A stretch of DNA of 14,099 nucleotides from CALCEB01 sp035531475 (lineage in GTDB: Bacteria; Acidobacteriota; Terriglobia; UBA7540): the NCBI GenBank assembly GCA_035531475.1, contig DATKST010000014.1, positions 1 through 14,099 on the forward strand, read 5' to 3'. A program made the translations under genes and the position numbers. A model generated the notes under the pieces. That model worked only from the letters and a program-made list of their open reading frames with translations. It was not told the origin of the DNA and made no database searches. Shown piece by piece: positions 1-7,788 of the stretch. Each line of letters starts with the position of its first letter. The stretch's first letter is position 1.

Positions 1-78
1 GCCGGGCAGCATCTCGCGTAAGGCGCCGAGACTGCGGACAAGACGTCCGCGCAACTCCAACTCAGGATCACCAGGCAT
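1..78 (-). CDS. 5' end of an unidentified gene (26 codons, cut by the window edge)
   Basis: On the minus strand an ATG at 78 opens a frame of 26 codons without a stop that leaves the window at base 1. The visible residues begin MPGDPELELRGRL and end LREMLPG. A GGAG lies 5 nt before the ATG and an AGGAGG 12 nt before it, and a near-consensus promoter sits just upstream, so this is probably a real gene start. From memory, the ending LREMLPG resembles the N-terminus of DUF6788-type small proteins that accompany some transposases, but 26 residues are too few to assign a family. The overlapping palindrome suggests that the gene is repressed, perhaps by its own product. Confidence 0.55.
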   Translation of the reverse strand, partial: MPGDPELELRGRLVRSLGALREMLPG

Positions 79-95
79 CCGGGCTCCGGACCTCC

Positions 96-123
96 TATCT
101 GACATTGATAATACTGTCAGATA
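96..123. promoter_or_regulatory. Perfect palindromic operator candidate over the -10 box
   Basis: TATCTGACA (96-104) and TGTCAGATA (115-123) are perfect 9-bp inverted arms around a 10-nt spacer. The spacer contains the -10 hexamer of the minus-strand promoter. Centre-to-centre spacing of the arms is 19 bp, roughly two helical turns, as expected for a dimeric helix-turn-helix repressor. An alternative is the terminal structure of a mobile element. No regulator family can be named from the site alone. Confidence 0.6.
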
Positions 124-136
124 CCAGCCCTGTCAA
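108..136 (-). promoter_or_regulatory. sigma70-type promoter of the left-edge gene
   Basis: Read on the minus strand, TTGACA (131-136) is followed after exactly 17 nt by TATTAT (108-113). The -35 is perfect and the -10 matches five of six bases. Transcription would start near base 101, giving a leader of about 23 nt that carries the AGGAGG. It is the best promoter match in the window. Confidence 0.75.
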
Positions 137-141
137 GTCCC

Positions 142-251
142 GGTAGTGTCGCAGTCTGCTGTAGCGGCGCTCTATGGGCGCCGGAAACCGTTGAGGATCC
201 AAGCTCGGCGCTCATAGAGCGCCGCTACAGCAGCGAAAATGCACCACTACC
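142..251. repeat. Intergenic inverted-repeat (MITE/REP-like) element
   Basis: The arms 156-183 and 206-233 are reverse complements at 27 of 28 positions (the one mismatch is a G at about 176). They enclose a 22-nt loop. An outer 7-bp pair, GGTAGTG (142-148) and CACTACC (245-251), extends the symmetry to about 110 bp. The arms contain the core GTAGCGGCGCTCTATG. There is no coding content. The arrangement fits a dispersed non-autonomous hairpin element. It lies between the divergent left-edge gene and the Tat-exported protein gene and could also affect transcription between them. Confidence 0.8.
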
Positions 252-369
252 CCTCGGATGGTTGGATGGACTTTGAGACTGGGTTTTGAACATAGATGGA
301 AAGATTACAAATCCTCAGAGTTTGAAGTGGATTTTTACGCCTACCATTGTCTTGGAGTATCATTTTCAA

Positions 370-2025
370 ATGAATCGCCGAAAGTTTCTTTCGCTTGCTT
401 CGAGCTCCCTCGCATCTCAAGTGTTTGCGAAAACGGAGCCCTCGCTGCGGCCGGAAACACTCGATTTACGCCAGCCGGTCCAGCTTGGTGTTCAATGCAT
501 GACCCATCGCATGGATCCGGATGAGCGTTGGCGCCCGTGGTTTGCGATAGACGTAAAGGACTGGACACCGTTCCGCCTGCGTCATGACGTGTGGGATTTC
601 GGCGACACCGGCGGGAGGTTTCTGGAAGCTTTCATCGAAGCGCGGCAAATGGTGGTCCCAAATCCACAAACTTTGGCGTGTGAGCAAAAGATCCGCCGCT
701 TTGTGAACTCGCTCTTCGGACCGGACGGAGTGATTGGCAACCCGGAGCTGAAAGGCCCGGACCACATGTTCGCGCAGGGCAGCGCCTTGTACGGCCTGGT
801 GACGGATTACGAGGACAGCCGCGATCCCGCGCTTCAAGCCCGCATTGAGCATTTCATTGTCTCGCTCGATCGTATGGCCGTACATGAAAAGGACTACCTT
901 TGGTTTCCCCAGGTGGCGACCCCAATTGCTCCCTGCTCGCACATGGCTGCGTATCAGGTGCTGCCTGTGGTGCGGTTTTATGAGCTGACTGGATACGCTC
1001 CGGCGCTCCGTTATGCCGAGCAATTGAGTCGTTGGGCTTTCTATTATGATCCGACCGTCACCCCGGAAGGCGTCATCATCAAGACCGGGTGGGAAGGGCA
1101 TTTACACGCCTGGATGGACACTTTCAGCGGGATCATTCGCTGTGCACGGGCAGGAGGAGAATTGGATCAGGTCGCTGTGCTTGAGCGTTCGCGGCGTCTT
1201 TATGAATGGGTCAGAGCCAACTATTGTTCACGCTTCGGTTGGGTGGCTGATTCGGTGGGATCAAAGACGTGCGAGACGGACACGATCACCAGCGCCGTGC
1301 GTTTGGCGCTTGAACTCATCAAGGCAGGACACGTCGCTTACTGGAACGATGTAGAGCGATATGTTCGCAATCAGCTCGTCGAGAATCAATTTGGCGAGGT
1401 TTCCAATCTCCGGATTCAGAACCCGGTGGTGGCAAGAGGCCTGCGGGGGGCCTTCGAGAGCTATGCCGACCCGAACAGGCTGATCGCCTTGAAAAACGGC
1501 ACGATTGAAGGTTGTTGTATCAACGGCGGAATCCGGGGATTCTTCCTCGCGTACGAACACGCCCTTGCTGAAAATGAAGAAATGATCCGCGTGAACTTGT
1601 TAGTGAATTGTGGCAACAGGAACCTTGAAGTGGCCAGCTATATGCCCTTTGAGGGACGGATTGACCTCTATCCAAGAACCACAAAGCCGCTCCTTGTTCG
1701 CTTGCCAGACTGGTTAGAACCGCACGCAGTTAAAATCGATGGACACGCTGGCCTGCAGGTCGAACCTGGAGAGGCAAACCACCTTCGCATCGGCGTGAGT
1801 AGGGAGAATGCCAGAGTCACGCTCCGATTTAACCAGCCGGAAAGCCGGATGGAGACCGTTGTTGCGGGCCGTTCTTACCGGGTACGCTGGCGCGGGGACA
1901 CAGTTGTCGACCTTGGACCCGCAGGGCAACCTTATCCCATTTATCAAAGGGCGAGTTTTCGGAGCGATCATGCCCCTATGAGAAATGGGTGTCTGCCATA
2001 CCGCCGGCCTCGAATATCCTGGTAG
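370..2025 (+). CDS. Tat-exported GH127/DUF1680-like (beta-L-arabinofuranosidase-like) protein
   Basis: The protein has 551 aa from the ATG at 370. I chose this start because it places a twin-arginine signal (NRRKFL, residues 2-7) at the N-terminus with a likely cleavage after SQVFA (residue 20). An in-frame TTG at 286 would bury the signal. The body (about 60-400) is rich in aromatic helical segments typical of an (alpha/alpha)6 barrel, followed by a beta-rich C-terminal part. Pairs reminiscent of the GH127 zinc-cysteine site are TCETD (C301, E302) and GCC (C382, C383), although GH127 enzymes usually carry E-x-C where this protein has C-E-T-D. The closing PYPIYQR...PMRNG segment fits a complete family C-terminus. 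The expected role is hydrolysis of arabinose-type or related sugar linkages outside the cytoplasm. It converges with the clan-A hydrolase gene. The substrate is unproven and the family call is moderate; the ribosome site is weak. Confidence 0.65.
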   Translation: MNRRKFLSLASSSLASQVFAKTEPSLRPETLDLRQPVQLGVQCMTHRMDPDERWRPWFAIDVKDWTPFRLRHDVWDFGDTGGRFLEAFIEARQMVVPNPQTLACEQKIRRFVNSLFGPDGVIGNPELKGPDHMFAQGSALYGLVTDYEDSRDPALQARIEHFIVSLDRMAVHEKDYLWFPQVATPIAPCSHMAAYQVLPVVRFYELTGYAPALRYAEQLSRWAFYYDPTVTPEGVIIKTGWEGHLHAWMDTFSGIIRCARAGGELDQVAVLERSRRLYEWVRANYCSRFGWVADSVGSKTCETDTITSAVRLALELIKAGHVAYWNDVERYVRNQLVENQFGEVSNLRIQNPVVARGLRGAFESYADPNRLIALKNGTIEGCCINGGIRGFFLAYEHALAENEEMIRVNLLVNCGNRNLEVASYMPFEGRIDLYPRTTKPLLVRLPDWLEPHAVKIDGHAGLQVEPGEANHLRIGVSRENARVTLRFNQPESRMETVVAGRSYRVRWRGDTVVDLGPAGQPYPIYQRASFRSDHAPMRNGCLPYRRPRISW

Positions 2026-2136
2026 AAGAAACGGCTTCGATGGCACCCCTTTGCGATTTCCCCGCTCGCGACCCATTTGAAATCAGCCCCGGCCTCGAAT
2101 CGTAGCCTGAAGAGCATAGAATGACCGCAATGAGCT

Positions 2137-3906
2137 TTATCGATCTTTAACATCAATCCACGCCGGATTAGACCACGGCGAGGGTCCCTGTCGGTTGTAG
2201 GATCGGAGCCGGTATGTAACGTGGCCTTTCGGGATCTGTTGGTCTCGAAACTCCAGCGCATCACCCCCCAGTTCCCCCACTACGTTCCACGGTCCGTAAT
2301 TGACGGAGCGATCGATCTCCACGCGGCTTACTTTGGCGTAAGCCTTCCAGCGGAGTTCGATACCGTCTTTGGCGCGCTGGGCCTGCAATTCGCCTGGCGT
2401 ATCCGGTACTGCCGGCCAGTCCAGGTAGGAAGCATCAGCAACGGCCATGACGCTGTCTTTCAAAGGTACGCGAAGACTGCCGGGGGCTTTCCAGCTCAGC
2501 GGGGCCACCGCTCCAGTGCGGACGTCGATCAGAACTGGATTGTGAACGTCCGGGTCCGAAATTTTGAGGGTTGCCTGAACGGGCTGGAAATGGTCTTGCG
2601 GCTGGGCAATCACGGCCAACCAGAAGGCATAGATCCGCCGGCCGGAAATTTTGTCTCTAAACACATAGCTTTGGAGCTGGCCGTGCTGGTATTCGGGCGG
2701 AACAGCATCAATTCCGAACGCCGCCATGGGATCGCGCGCAGTTTGTCCGAACAGCGCGGATACGGTTTCAAACGAGCGGTAGGCCTCGTGGGGCTGGAAA
2801 GAATCAGGGCCGGGGGTCTGGCCGTGGATGATGCCGTAAAGGTCGTCCTCATTACCATCGGTGCTGGGTATCAGCACCCACATGAAGCCTTTCAAGTGCT
2901 GAGCCAGGCTGTACAGATAGAATCGCGGGACATAGCGTGCCTGAACAGAGTCATTCGAATTCTTCCACTTCGGCGAGACGTTCCACTCGTTGACCCAGAA
3001 CTGAAGGTCATTCCGGATTCCTGGAATATGCATGATCTGGGTCCGAAAATCCGATGCATGCTCAACGGTGTCTGATTCCTCCGGCATATGGTTGGAACCG
3101 AATCCCGGATAGGTGTGATACGCGACCACGTCCACCCGGCGCGCACACTCAGCGAGGGCCGCGCGGTCAAAGATCAAGTCCGGGCTGGACGTCCCTGCGG
3201 AAATGACTTTGGCCTGGGGGTCGGCCTGGTGGACAACGGCAGCAACTCTTGACAAGAGGCGCCCGTAACTTTTTGCCTTCGCAACAAGTTCTTCATTGTT
3301 TTTCGTTTGGGGCTGCCAGTAGCCAATGTCGGGTTCGTTCCACAATTCCCAGTATTCCACCTTGCCCTTATACCGGTTCACCATGAAGCGCGCGTATTTA
3401 AGGAAGGCATCAATTTGTTCGCGGGTGGTCGGGGGATTGAAGATCGGATTGGGAGGATGGTCATTCTGGCCGATGCCGGGGGGCGGAAGAATCACACGCC
3501 GCGGGCGAGCGGCAGGACCACCTTGGTACAGCGGATTGGAATATTGCAGCTCGATTTCAATGTGGACACCGTTTTCGACAAGCGACCGTATCGCCTCATC
3601 CAGATCCTCCGTCGCTCTGTAGTGACCCGGGGTCTGTTCGATCCAATCCCAACTCGTCCTTTCCGACGAATTCTCGTACTGGCCGATACGCACCCATTTG
3701 ATGCCCGAATCAAAAATCCGAGTCCACCAGCGCTGAGTCCACGGCAAGCGTGGCTCGCGAGGCAGATCAACGTTCATGCCGAATCCGTCCTGGAGTTGAT
3801 AGGAGCGCCGGGGGAGAACTTGATGCGGAATTTGCTGGCTGAAGCTCCACCCCGAGAACATTAAAAAGAGCAATAGCAGCCATCGCGCACATCGGGGAGT
3901 GTTCAA
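2137..3906 (-). CDS. Secreted clan-A (GH39-like) glycoside hydrolase with C-terminal FnIII-like domain
   Basis: The product has 589 aa when started at TTG 3906. An ideal AAGGAG lies 7 nt upstream of this TTG, and the start yields a clean signal peptide (NTPRCARW, then LLLLFLMF, cleavage near SFSQ, residue 25). The frame stays open upstream to 4221, but that extension is arginine-rich and unlike a secreted protein. The TIM-barrel signatures are clear: ELWNEPDIGYW with the acid/base Glu191, and FWVNEWN with the nucleophile candidate Glu307. AYHTYPGFGS lies between them. After the barrel a beta-rich segment (about 405-500) is followed by a fibronectin-III-like module (about 504-585, IELRWKAY...YRLRSYN). 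The family cleaves beta-glycosidic bonds, for example in xylan or other plant polymers. The gene converges with the GH127-like gene across a 111-bp gap that has no obvious terminator. The 284 bp between this gene and the ligase hold no other supported gene. Confidence 0.8.
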   Translation of the reverse strand: MNTPRCARWLLLLFLMFSGWSFSQQIPHQVLPRRSYQLQDGFGMNVDLPREPRLPWTQRWWTRIFDSGIKWVRIGQYENSSERTSWDWIEQTPGHYRATEDLDEAIRSLVENGVHIEIELQYSNPLYQGGPAARPRRVILPPPGIGQNDHPPNPIFNPPTTREQIDAFLKYARFMVNRYKGKVEYWELWNEPDIGYWQPQTKNNEELVAKAKSYGRLLSRVAAVVHQADPQAKVISAGTSSPDLIFDRAALAECARRVDVVAYHTYPGFGSNHMPEESDTVEHASDFRTQIMHIPGIRNDLQFWVNEWNVSPKWKNSNDSVQARYVPRFYLYSLAQHLKGFMWVLIPSTDGNEDDLYGIIHGQTPGPDSFQPHEAYRSFETVSALFGQTARDPMAAFGIDAVPPEYQHGQLQSYVFRDKISGRRIYAFWLAVIAQPQDHFQPVQATLKISDPDVHNPVLIDVRTGAVAPLSWKAPGSLRVPLKDSVMAVADASYLDWPAVPDTPGELQAQRAKDGIELRWKAYAKVSRVEIDRSVNYGPWNVVGELGGDALEFRDQQIPKGHVTYRLRSYNRQGPSPWSNPAWIDVKDR

Positions 3907-3913
3907 TGAATGT

Positions 3914-3919
3914 CTCCTT
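3914..3919 (-). promoter_or_regulatory. Shine-Dalgarno that fixes a TTG start
   Basis: On the minus strand AAGGAG (3914-3919) precedes the TTG at 3906 with a 7-nt spacer. No comparable site precedes the in-frame ATG codons further upstream (for example at 4026). Together with the signal peptide this decides the start of the glycoside hydrolase. Confidence 0.75.
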
Positions 3920-4190
3920 CGAAAGTGATAGCGCCAATGCTGGAGAGTCCCTCCACGACGCCAAACTTCAATAGCCTGCCTTGCGTCGATCCATGCGCAT
4001 ATCTTATCTCGAATTGCGCGTTCCATGTTGCAAGGATGGCCAGTCGGGGGCTCGAAGACAGCGACATTGAGGTTTCGCCACTCCCCAAACGATCCGAGCA
4101 GCCAGCAGTGTCGAAAGACGGAAAGGTCAAAACTCAAGCCACCCGTAACTGTGTACCCTCGTTCACTTGCGCTGTCGCACCCGCCGTGCG

Positions 4191-5789
4191 CTAATGCACT
4201 TTGCGGTCGTGTCCTGCCCAATAAGGCTCGCGCAGGGTTCGCTTCAGGATCTTACCGGTGCCGCCCTTGGGCAAGCTCTCCCGGAATTCCACGGATTTCG
4301 GAACCTTGAACCCTGCCAAATGTTGACGGCAATGGGAAAGAATTTCCTCTTGAGATGCGGCGGCACCCGGCCGCAAAGTAACGATGGCTTTGGGCACTTC
4401 GCCCCATTTATCGTCGGGCACGGCGATGACCGCGCATTCGAGCACGGCGGGATGGCCGTAAATAACTCGTTCAACTTCGGCGCTGCCAATGTTTTCACCG
4501 CCGCTTAGGATCATGTCCTTGGAGCGGTCCACGATCAGGATATAACCTTCATCATCCACGGTGGCAAGGTCTCCGGTGTGGAACCAACCATCGCCCAGGA
4601 CGCGGGCCGTTTCTTCCGGTTGCTTCCAATAACCCGCCATCACCACGTCACCCCGGACAATCACTTCTCCAACTTCGCGCCCATCGTGCGCCACTTCTTG
4701 GCCGTCGAGATCTGCCACGCGTACCTCGCTGCAAGGCAGGGGGAAGCCCGCCGTGGCGGTGCGGCGTAGCCGCGTCTCCTCGGGTTCGCCGGCCAAGCTG
4801 CTCTTGCGCCCGGCCACGGTGATGACGGGAGAGGTTTCGGTGAGTCCGTAGCCGCCGAAGGTGTTGCAGCCCGGTATCTTGCGCTCCATTTCGCGGATCA
4901 AAGCCACGCTGGCGGGCGCGCCGCCCACATTGATCTTGCGCAGGCTTGAGAGGTCAAATCGGCTGAATTCGGGGTGATTGATCAAGGCAATCGCCATGGC
5001 TGGGACCAAGCCGAGCGAGGTCACCCGCTCGCTCTGGATAAGCCGTAACACAGTTGGCGGGTCGAACTTCCTCATCATCACGTGGCGGCCGCCCACCATG
5101 GTCAGATAATGCGGGGTGCCCCAGGCATTCACGTGAAACAAGGGAACGGTGTAAAGGACAACATCGGTCTCGACGGGCTGCACGGCCCCGCTGGCCGCGC
5201 AGTAGAGCGCATGGAGAAAAAGGTTGCGATGGGTCAGCATGACGCCCTTGGGATGGGCCGTGGTGCCGCTGGTATAAAAAAGCTCAGCGGTGGAGTTTTC
5301 GTCGATTGCGAGGGAGTCAATTTCGCGTGGTTGGGCGGCTTCGATCAAGTCATCGTAAGTTTCAGGATAGGCCCAGGTTGGCGGAATGCCGTCCAATTGG
5401 ATGGTGCGCTCCACGGCCTGAACGTGGGGACGCAGGCCTTCGACCAAAGGCGCGAATTCGGAGTCAAAGAACAGCAGGCGCGGCGCGGCGTCGTTCAGGA
5501 TAAACGCCAGTTCTTCCGGGCTCAGCCGGATGTTGAGCGGCAGTAGAATCCCCCTGATTTGGGGCACTCCGTAATAGCCCTCGAGCAGGCGGTGGCAGTT
5601 GAAGCTGAGAAACGCGACGCGGTCTCCCGGCTGAAGGCCCAGCCCGAGCAAGGCGTTGGAAAGGCGGTCAGCCCGGTCGTTGAATTGGGAATAGGTAAAC
5701 CGGCTCTCGCCGCAAACCACGCCAATCTTCCGGCCATAGATTTGTGCAGCATGGCGCTTGAACCGCACCGGGGTTAAGGGAAGGATCAT
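4191..5789 (-). CDS. AMP-forming acyl-CoA synthetase (medium/long-chain fatty-acid-CoA ligase-like)
   Basis: This 532-aa protein of the ANL superfamily activates a carboxylic acid with ATP to an acyl-adenylate and transfers it to CoA. All core motifs are present: the P-loop YTSGTTAHPKGV (172-183), GYGLTETSP (313-321), the hinge-region GWFHTGDLA (401-409), DRSKDMILSGGENI (421-434) and PKGGTGKILKR (507-517) with the catalytic lysine K513. Length is normal and there is no signal peptide, so it acts in the cytoplasm or at the membrane face. Overall style is close to AlkK-like medium/long-chain ligases, but substrate length cannot be read from sequence. GAGGA lies 7 nt before the ATG. It is transcribed away from the SUF operon and lies 284 bp upstream of the glycoside hydrolase in the same direction. 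No functional link to either is evident. Confidence 0.9.
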   Translation of the reverse strand: MILPLTPVRFKRHAAQIYGRKIGVVCGESRFTYSQFNDRADRLSNALLGLGLQPGDRVAFLSFNCHRLLEGYYGVPQIRGILLPLNIRLSPEELAFILNDAAPRLLFFDSEFAPLVEGLRPHVQAVERTIQLDGIPPTWAYPETYDDLIEAAQPREIDSLAIDENSTAELFYTSGTTAHPKGVMLTHRNLFLHALYCAASGAVQPVETDVVLYTVPLFHVNAWGTPHYLTMVGGRHVMMRKFDPPTVLRLIQSERVTSLGLVPAMAIALINHPEFSRFDLSSLRKINVGGAPASVALIREMERKIPGCNTFGGYGLTETSPVITVAGRKSSLAGEPEETRLRRTATAGFPLPCSEVRVADLDGQEVAHDGREVGEVIVRGDVVMAGYWKQPEETARVLGDGWFHTGDLATVDDEGYILIVDRSKDMILSGGENIGSAEVERVIYGHPAVLECAVIAVPDDKWGEVPKAIVTLRPGAAASQEEILSHCRQHLAGFKVPKSVEFRESLPKGGTGKILKRTLREPYWAGHDRKVH

Positions 5790-5965
5790 GTCGCATCCTC
5801 GGACTAGGGTTGATCAACGACATCGCCGAACGCCAGCTATCTTAACGCAGGTTGGAAAACGGTCGCACGGGAAATCGGGGCGATCTGCGTGCGCCTCAGT
5901 CGTCCTTGGTGATTGGCACGGTCACGCCTTGCACTCCAATCGTTGTTCTTGCTCAGGCTCCCATA

Positions 5966-5989
5966 GCAGGCGCAACAGCAGGCGCAACA
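5966..5989. repeat. Two perfect tandem copies of a 12-bp unit
   Basis: GCAGGCGCAACA occurs twice in a row (5966-5977 and 5978-5989) with no mismatch. Two copies suggest slippage rather than a functional array. Confidence 0.85.
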
Positions 5990-6121
5990 GGTCTTGGCAA
6001 GCGGCCATTTATAACCCGTATTCTTCGCCCGGCCTCATTCATGACGTCCTGGTGGGTATGTTCGTTCAACCGGGGATATCGGCCTTTTAGGGTGGAAAAT
6101 TGAATTCCCGCCGAATTAATC

Positions 6122-6151
6122 TTGACGCACTTGTAAAGATATAGCGATAAT
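6122..6151 (+). promoter_or_regulatory. Candidate sigma70 promoter P1 of the SUF operon
   Basis: TTGACG (6122-6127), 18-nt spacer, GATAAT (6146-6151). Each hexamer matches the consensus at five of six positions. The start would be near 6158, leaving a leader of about 160 nt before sufB, long enough to hold regulatory sites. Confidence 0.6.
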
Positions 6152-6195
6152 GAACTCTGATCTAACCACACCGAAATGTGCAGTAATAAATTTCG

Positions 6196-6217
6196 GATTC
6201 AATTTGGGGTTTGAATC
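6196..6217. promoter_or_regulatory. Palindrome in the sufB leader, candidate operator
   Basis: GATTCAA (6196-6202) and TTGAATC (6211-6217) are perfect 7-bp inverted arms with an 8-nt spacer. The site lies downstream of P1 and over the -35 of P2. A dimeric regulator such as the Rrf2 protein encoded at the end of the operon could bind it; this is inference from position only. As RNA it could also form a weak hairpin. Confidence 0.45.
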
Positions 6218-6238
6218 ATCTCTACTTCGTTGTATAGT
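6211..6238 (+). promoter_or_regulatory. Second candidate promoter P2 of the SUF operon
   Basis: TTGAAT (6211-6216), 16-nt spacer, TATAGT (6233-6238). It is weaker than P1 in the -35 box. Its -35 coincides with the right arm of the palindrome at 6196-6217, so a protein bound there would block it. Confidence 0.35.
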
Positions 6239-6319
6239 TGAATGGAGTGAACGGTTTGTAATGTTCGGGTACAGGCTAGGGCGGTAAAGCCAAAATGTCC
6301 TTGATAGGGAGCCAACGGA

Positions 6320-7768
6320 ATGAATACTGAAGTCACCACCATTGAACAGCTTGCAACCAAGGAATATCAGTTCGGCTTTGTGACGGAGATTGAGGCCGAT
6401 ACCGTCCCGCCCGGGCTGAATGAGGACGTGGTCCGGGTGATCTCCGCCAAGAAGAATGAGCCGGAGTGGATGCTGGAATGGCGGCTGCGGGCCTTCCGCC
6501 ACTGGCTGACCATGAAAGAACCGACCTGGGCGAACGTGCACTATCCTCCCATTGACTATCAAGCCGCCACTTACTATTCCGCACCGAAGAGCAAAAACGA
6601 CGGGCCGAAGAGCCTGGAAGATGTCGATCCGAAGCTGCTTGAGACTTATGAAAAGCTCGGCATTCCATTGAAAGAGCGTGAGTTGCTGGCCGGCGTGGCA
6701 GTGGATGCGGTGTTTGACAGCGTTTCTGTGGCCACGACTTACCGTGAGAAACTGGCGAAGCTGGGCATCATCTTCGGCTCCATGTCTGAGGCGATTCAGA
6801 ACCACCCCGACTTGGTGAAGAAGTACCTGGGCTCGGTGGTCCCCTATACGGACAATTTCTTCGCCACGCTCAATTCCGCCGTCTTTAGCGACGGGTCTTT
6901 CGCCTACATCCCCAAGGGTGTGCGCTGCCCCATGGAGCTTTCCACCTACTTCCGCATCAACGCCCAAAACACGGGGCAGTTTGAGCGCACGCTGATTGTG
7001 GCGGAAGAAGGCGCCTACGTCAGCTATCTGGAAGGCTGCACCGCGCCCATGCGCGACACCAATCAACTTCACGCCGCGGTGGTGGAGTTGGTGGCGCTGG
7101 ATAACGCCCAGATCAAGTACTCGACGGTGCAGAACTGGTATCCGGGGGATAAGGAAGGCAAGGGCGGCATCTACAATTTCGTCACCAAGCGCGGCAAGTG
7201 CCTGGGCGTGAATTCCAAGATTTCCTGGACGCAGGTGGAGACCGGTTCCGCCATCACCTGGAAATATCCAAGCTGCATTTTGCAAGGCGATAACTCGATT
7301 GGCGAGTTTTACTCCGTAGCCGTGGTGAACAATTATCAGCAGGCCGATACCGGCACCAAGATGATGCACATCGGCAAGAACACCCGGAGCACGATTGTGT
7401 CGAAGGGCATCTCCGCCGGGCGCGGGCAGAACACCTATCGCGGCGCGGTGAAAATCCTAAAGGGCGCAAAGGGCGCAAGGAACTTCTCGCAGTGCGATTC
7501 GTTGCTCATCGGCGACCAGTGCGGCGCGCATACTTTCCCTTACCTCGAAGTGAAGAACAACACGGCGCAAGTGGAGCACGAGGCTTCCACGTCAAAGATC
7601 GGCGAAGACCAGATTTTCTATTGCCGCCAGCGCGGACTTTCCACCGAAGACGCCGTCTCCATGATCGTCAACGGCTTCTGCAAGGAAGTCTTCCGCGCCC
7701 TGCCCATGGAGTTCGCGGTGGAAGCGCAAAAGCTGCTGAGCGTGAGTCTGGAAGGAAGCGTGGGGTGA
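6320..7768 (+). CDS. sufB: Fe-S cluster assembly scaffold SufB
   Basis: This 482-aa protein is the scaffold subunit of the SufBCD complex, on which nascent Fe-S clusters form in the cytoplasm. The match to SufB is strong along the whole length, for example PKGVRCPMELSTYF, EGCTAPMRDTNQLHAAVVEL, FSQCDSLLIG, CGAHTFPY and the ending SLEGSVG. Counting from the conserved C-terminus, C392 and E421 correspond to E. coli Cys405 and Glu434, which are needed for cluster building. AGGGAG stands 8 nt before the ATG. It is the first gene of the operon. Unusually, sufC begins 1005 bp later, after repeats and a DinB-family gene. Confidence 0.97.
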   Translation: MNTEVTTIEQLATKEYQFGFVTEIEADTVPPGLNEDVVRVISAKKNEPEWMLEWRLRAFRHWLTMKEPTWANVHYPPIDYQAATYYSAPKSKNDGPKSLEDVDPKLLETYEKLGIPLKERELLAGVAVDAVFDSVSVATTYREKLAKLGIIFGSMSEAIQNHPDLVKKYLGSVVPYTDNFFATLNSAVFSDGSFAYIPKGVRCPMELSTYFRINAQNTGQFERTLIVAEEGAYVSYLEGCTAPMRDTNQLHAAVVELVALDNAQIKYSTVQNWYPGDKEGKGGIYNFVTKRGKCLGVNSKISWTQVETGSAITWKYPSCILQGDNSIGEFYSVAVVNNYQQADTGTKMMHIGKNTRSTIVSKGISAGRGQNTYRGAVKILKGAKGARNFSQCDSLLIGDQCGAHTFPYLEVKNNTAQVEHEASTSKIGEDQIFYCRQRGLSTEDAVSMIVNGFCKEVFRALPMEFAVEAQKLLSVSLEGSVG

Positions 7769-7788
7769 TTTCGGGAGATGAGTTTTGT

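Larger units (their letters stand above)
5790..6319. other. Divergent intergenic region between the acyl-CoA ligase and sufB
   Basis: About 530 bp without a supported gene. The short open frames here have unnatural composition and no ribosome site. It holds a 10-bp perfect palindrome GTTGATCAAC (5809-5818) in the ligase leader, a 12-bp tandem duplication (5966-5989), and an AT-rich half (about 6090-6300) with two candidate promoters and a 7+7 bp palindrome facing sufB. The middle part (5880-6060) is unexplained. Confidence 0.7.

Noticed and set aside
2221..3075. Plus-strand open frame of 284 codons inside the clan-A hydrolase
   Set aside because: The opposite strand encodes the hydrolase with its nucleophile motif and FnIII module; the plus frame has no recognisable domain.
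5852..6103. Short open frames between the ligase and sufB
   Set aside because: No ribosome site, overlapping frames of similar quality on both strands, and no recognisable family.
6116..7369. Long minus-strand open frame (417 codons) opposite sufB
   Set aside because: It is antisense to the strongly conserved sufB, is His/Leu/Arg-rich with no recognisable domain, and reflects codon bias of the real gene.
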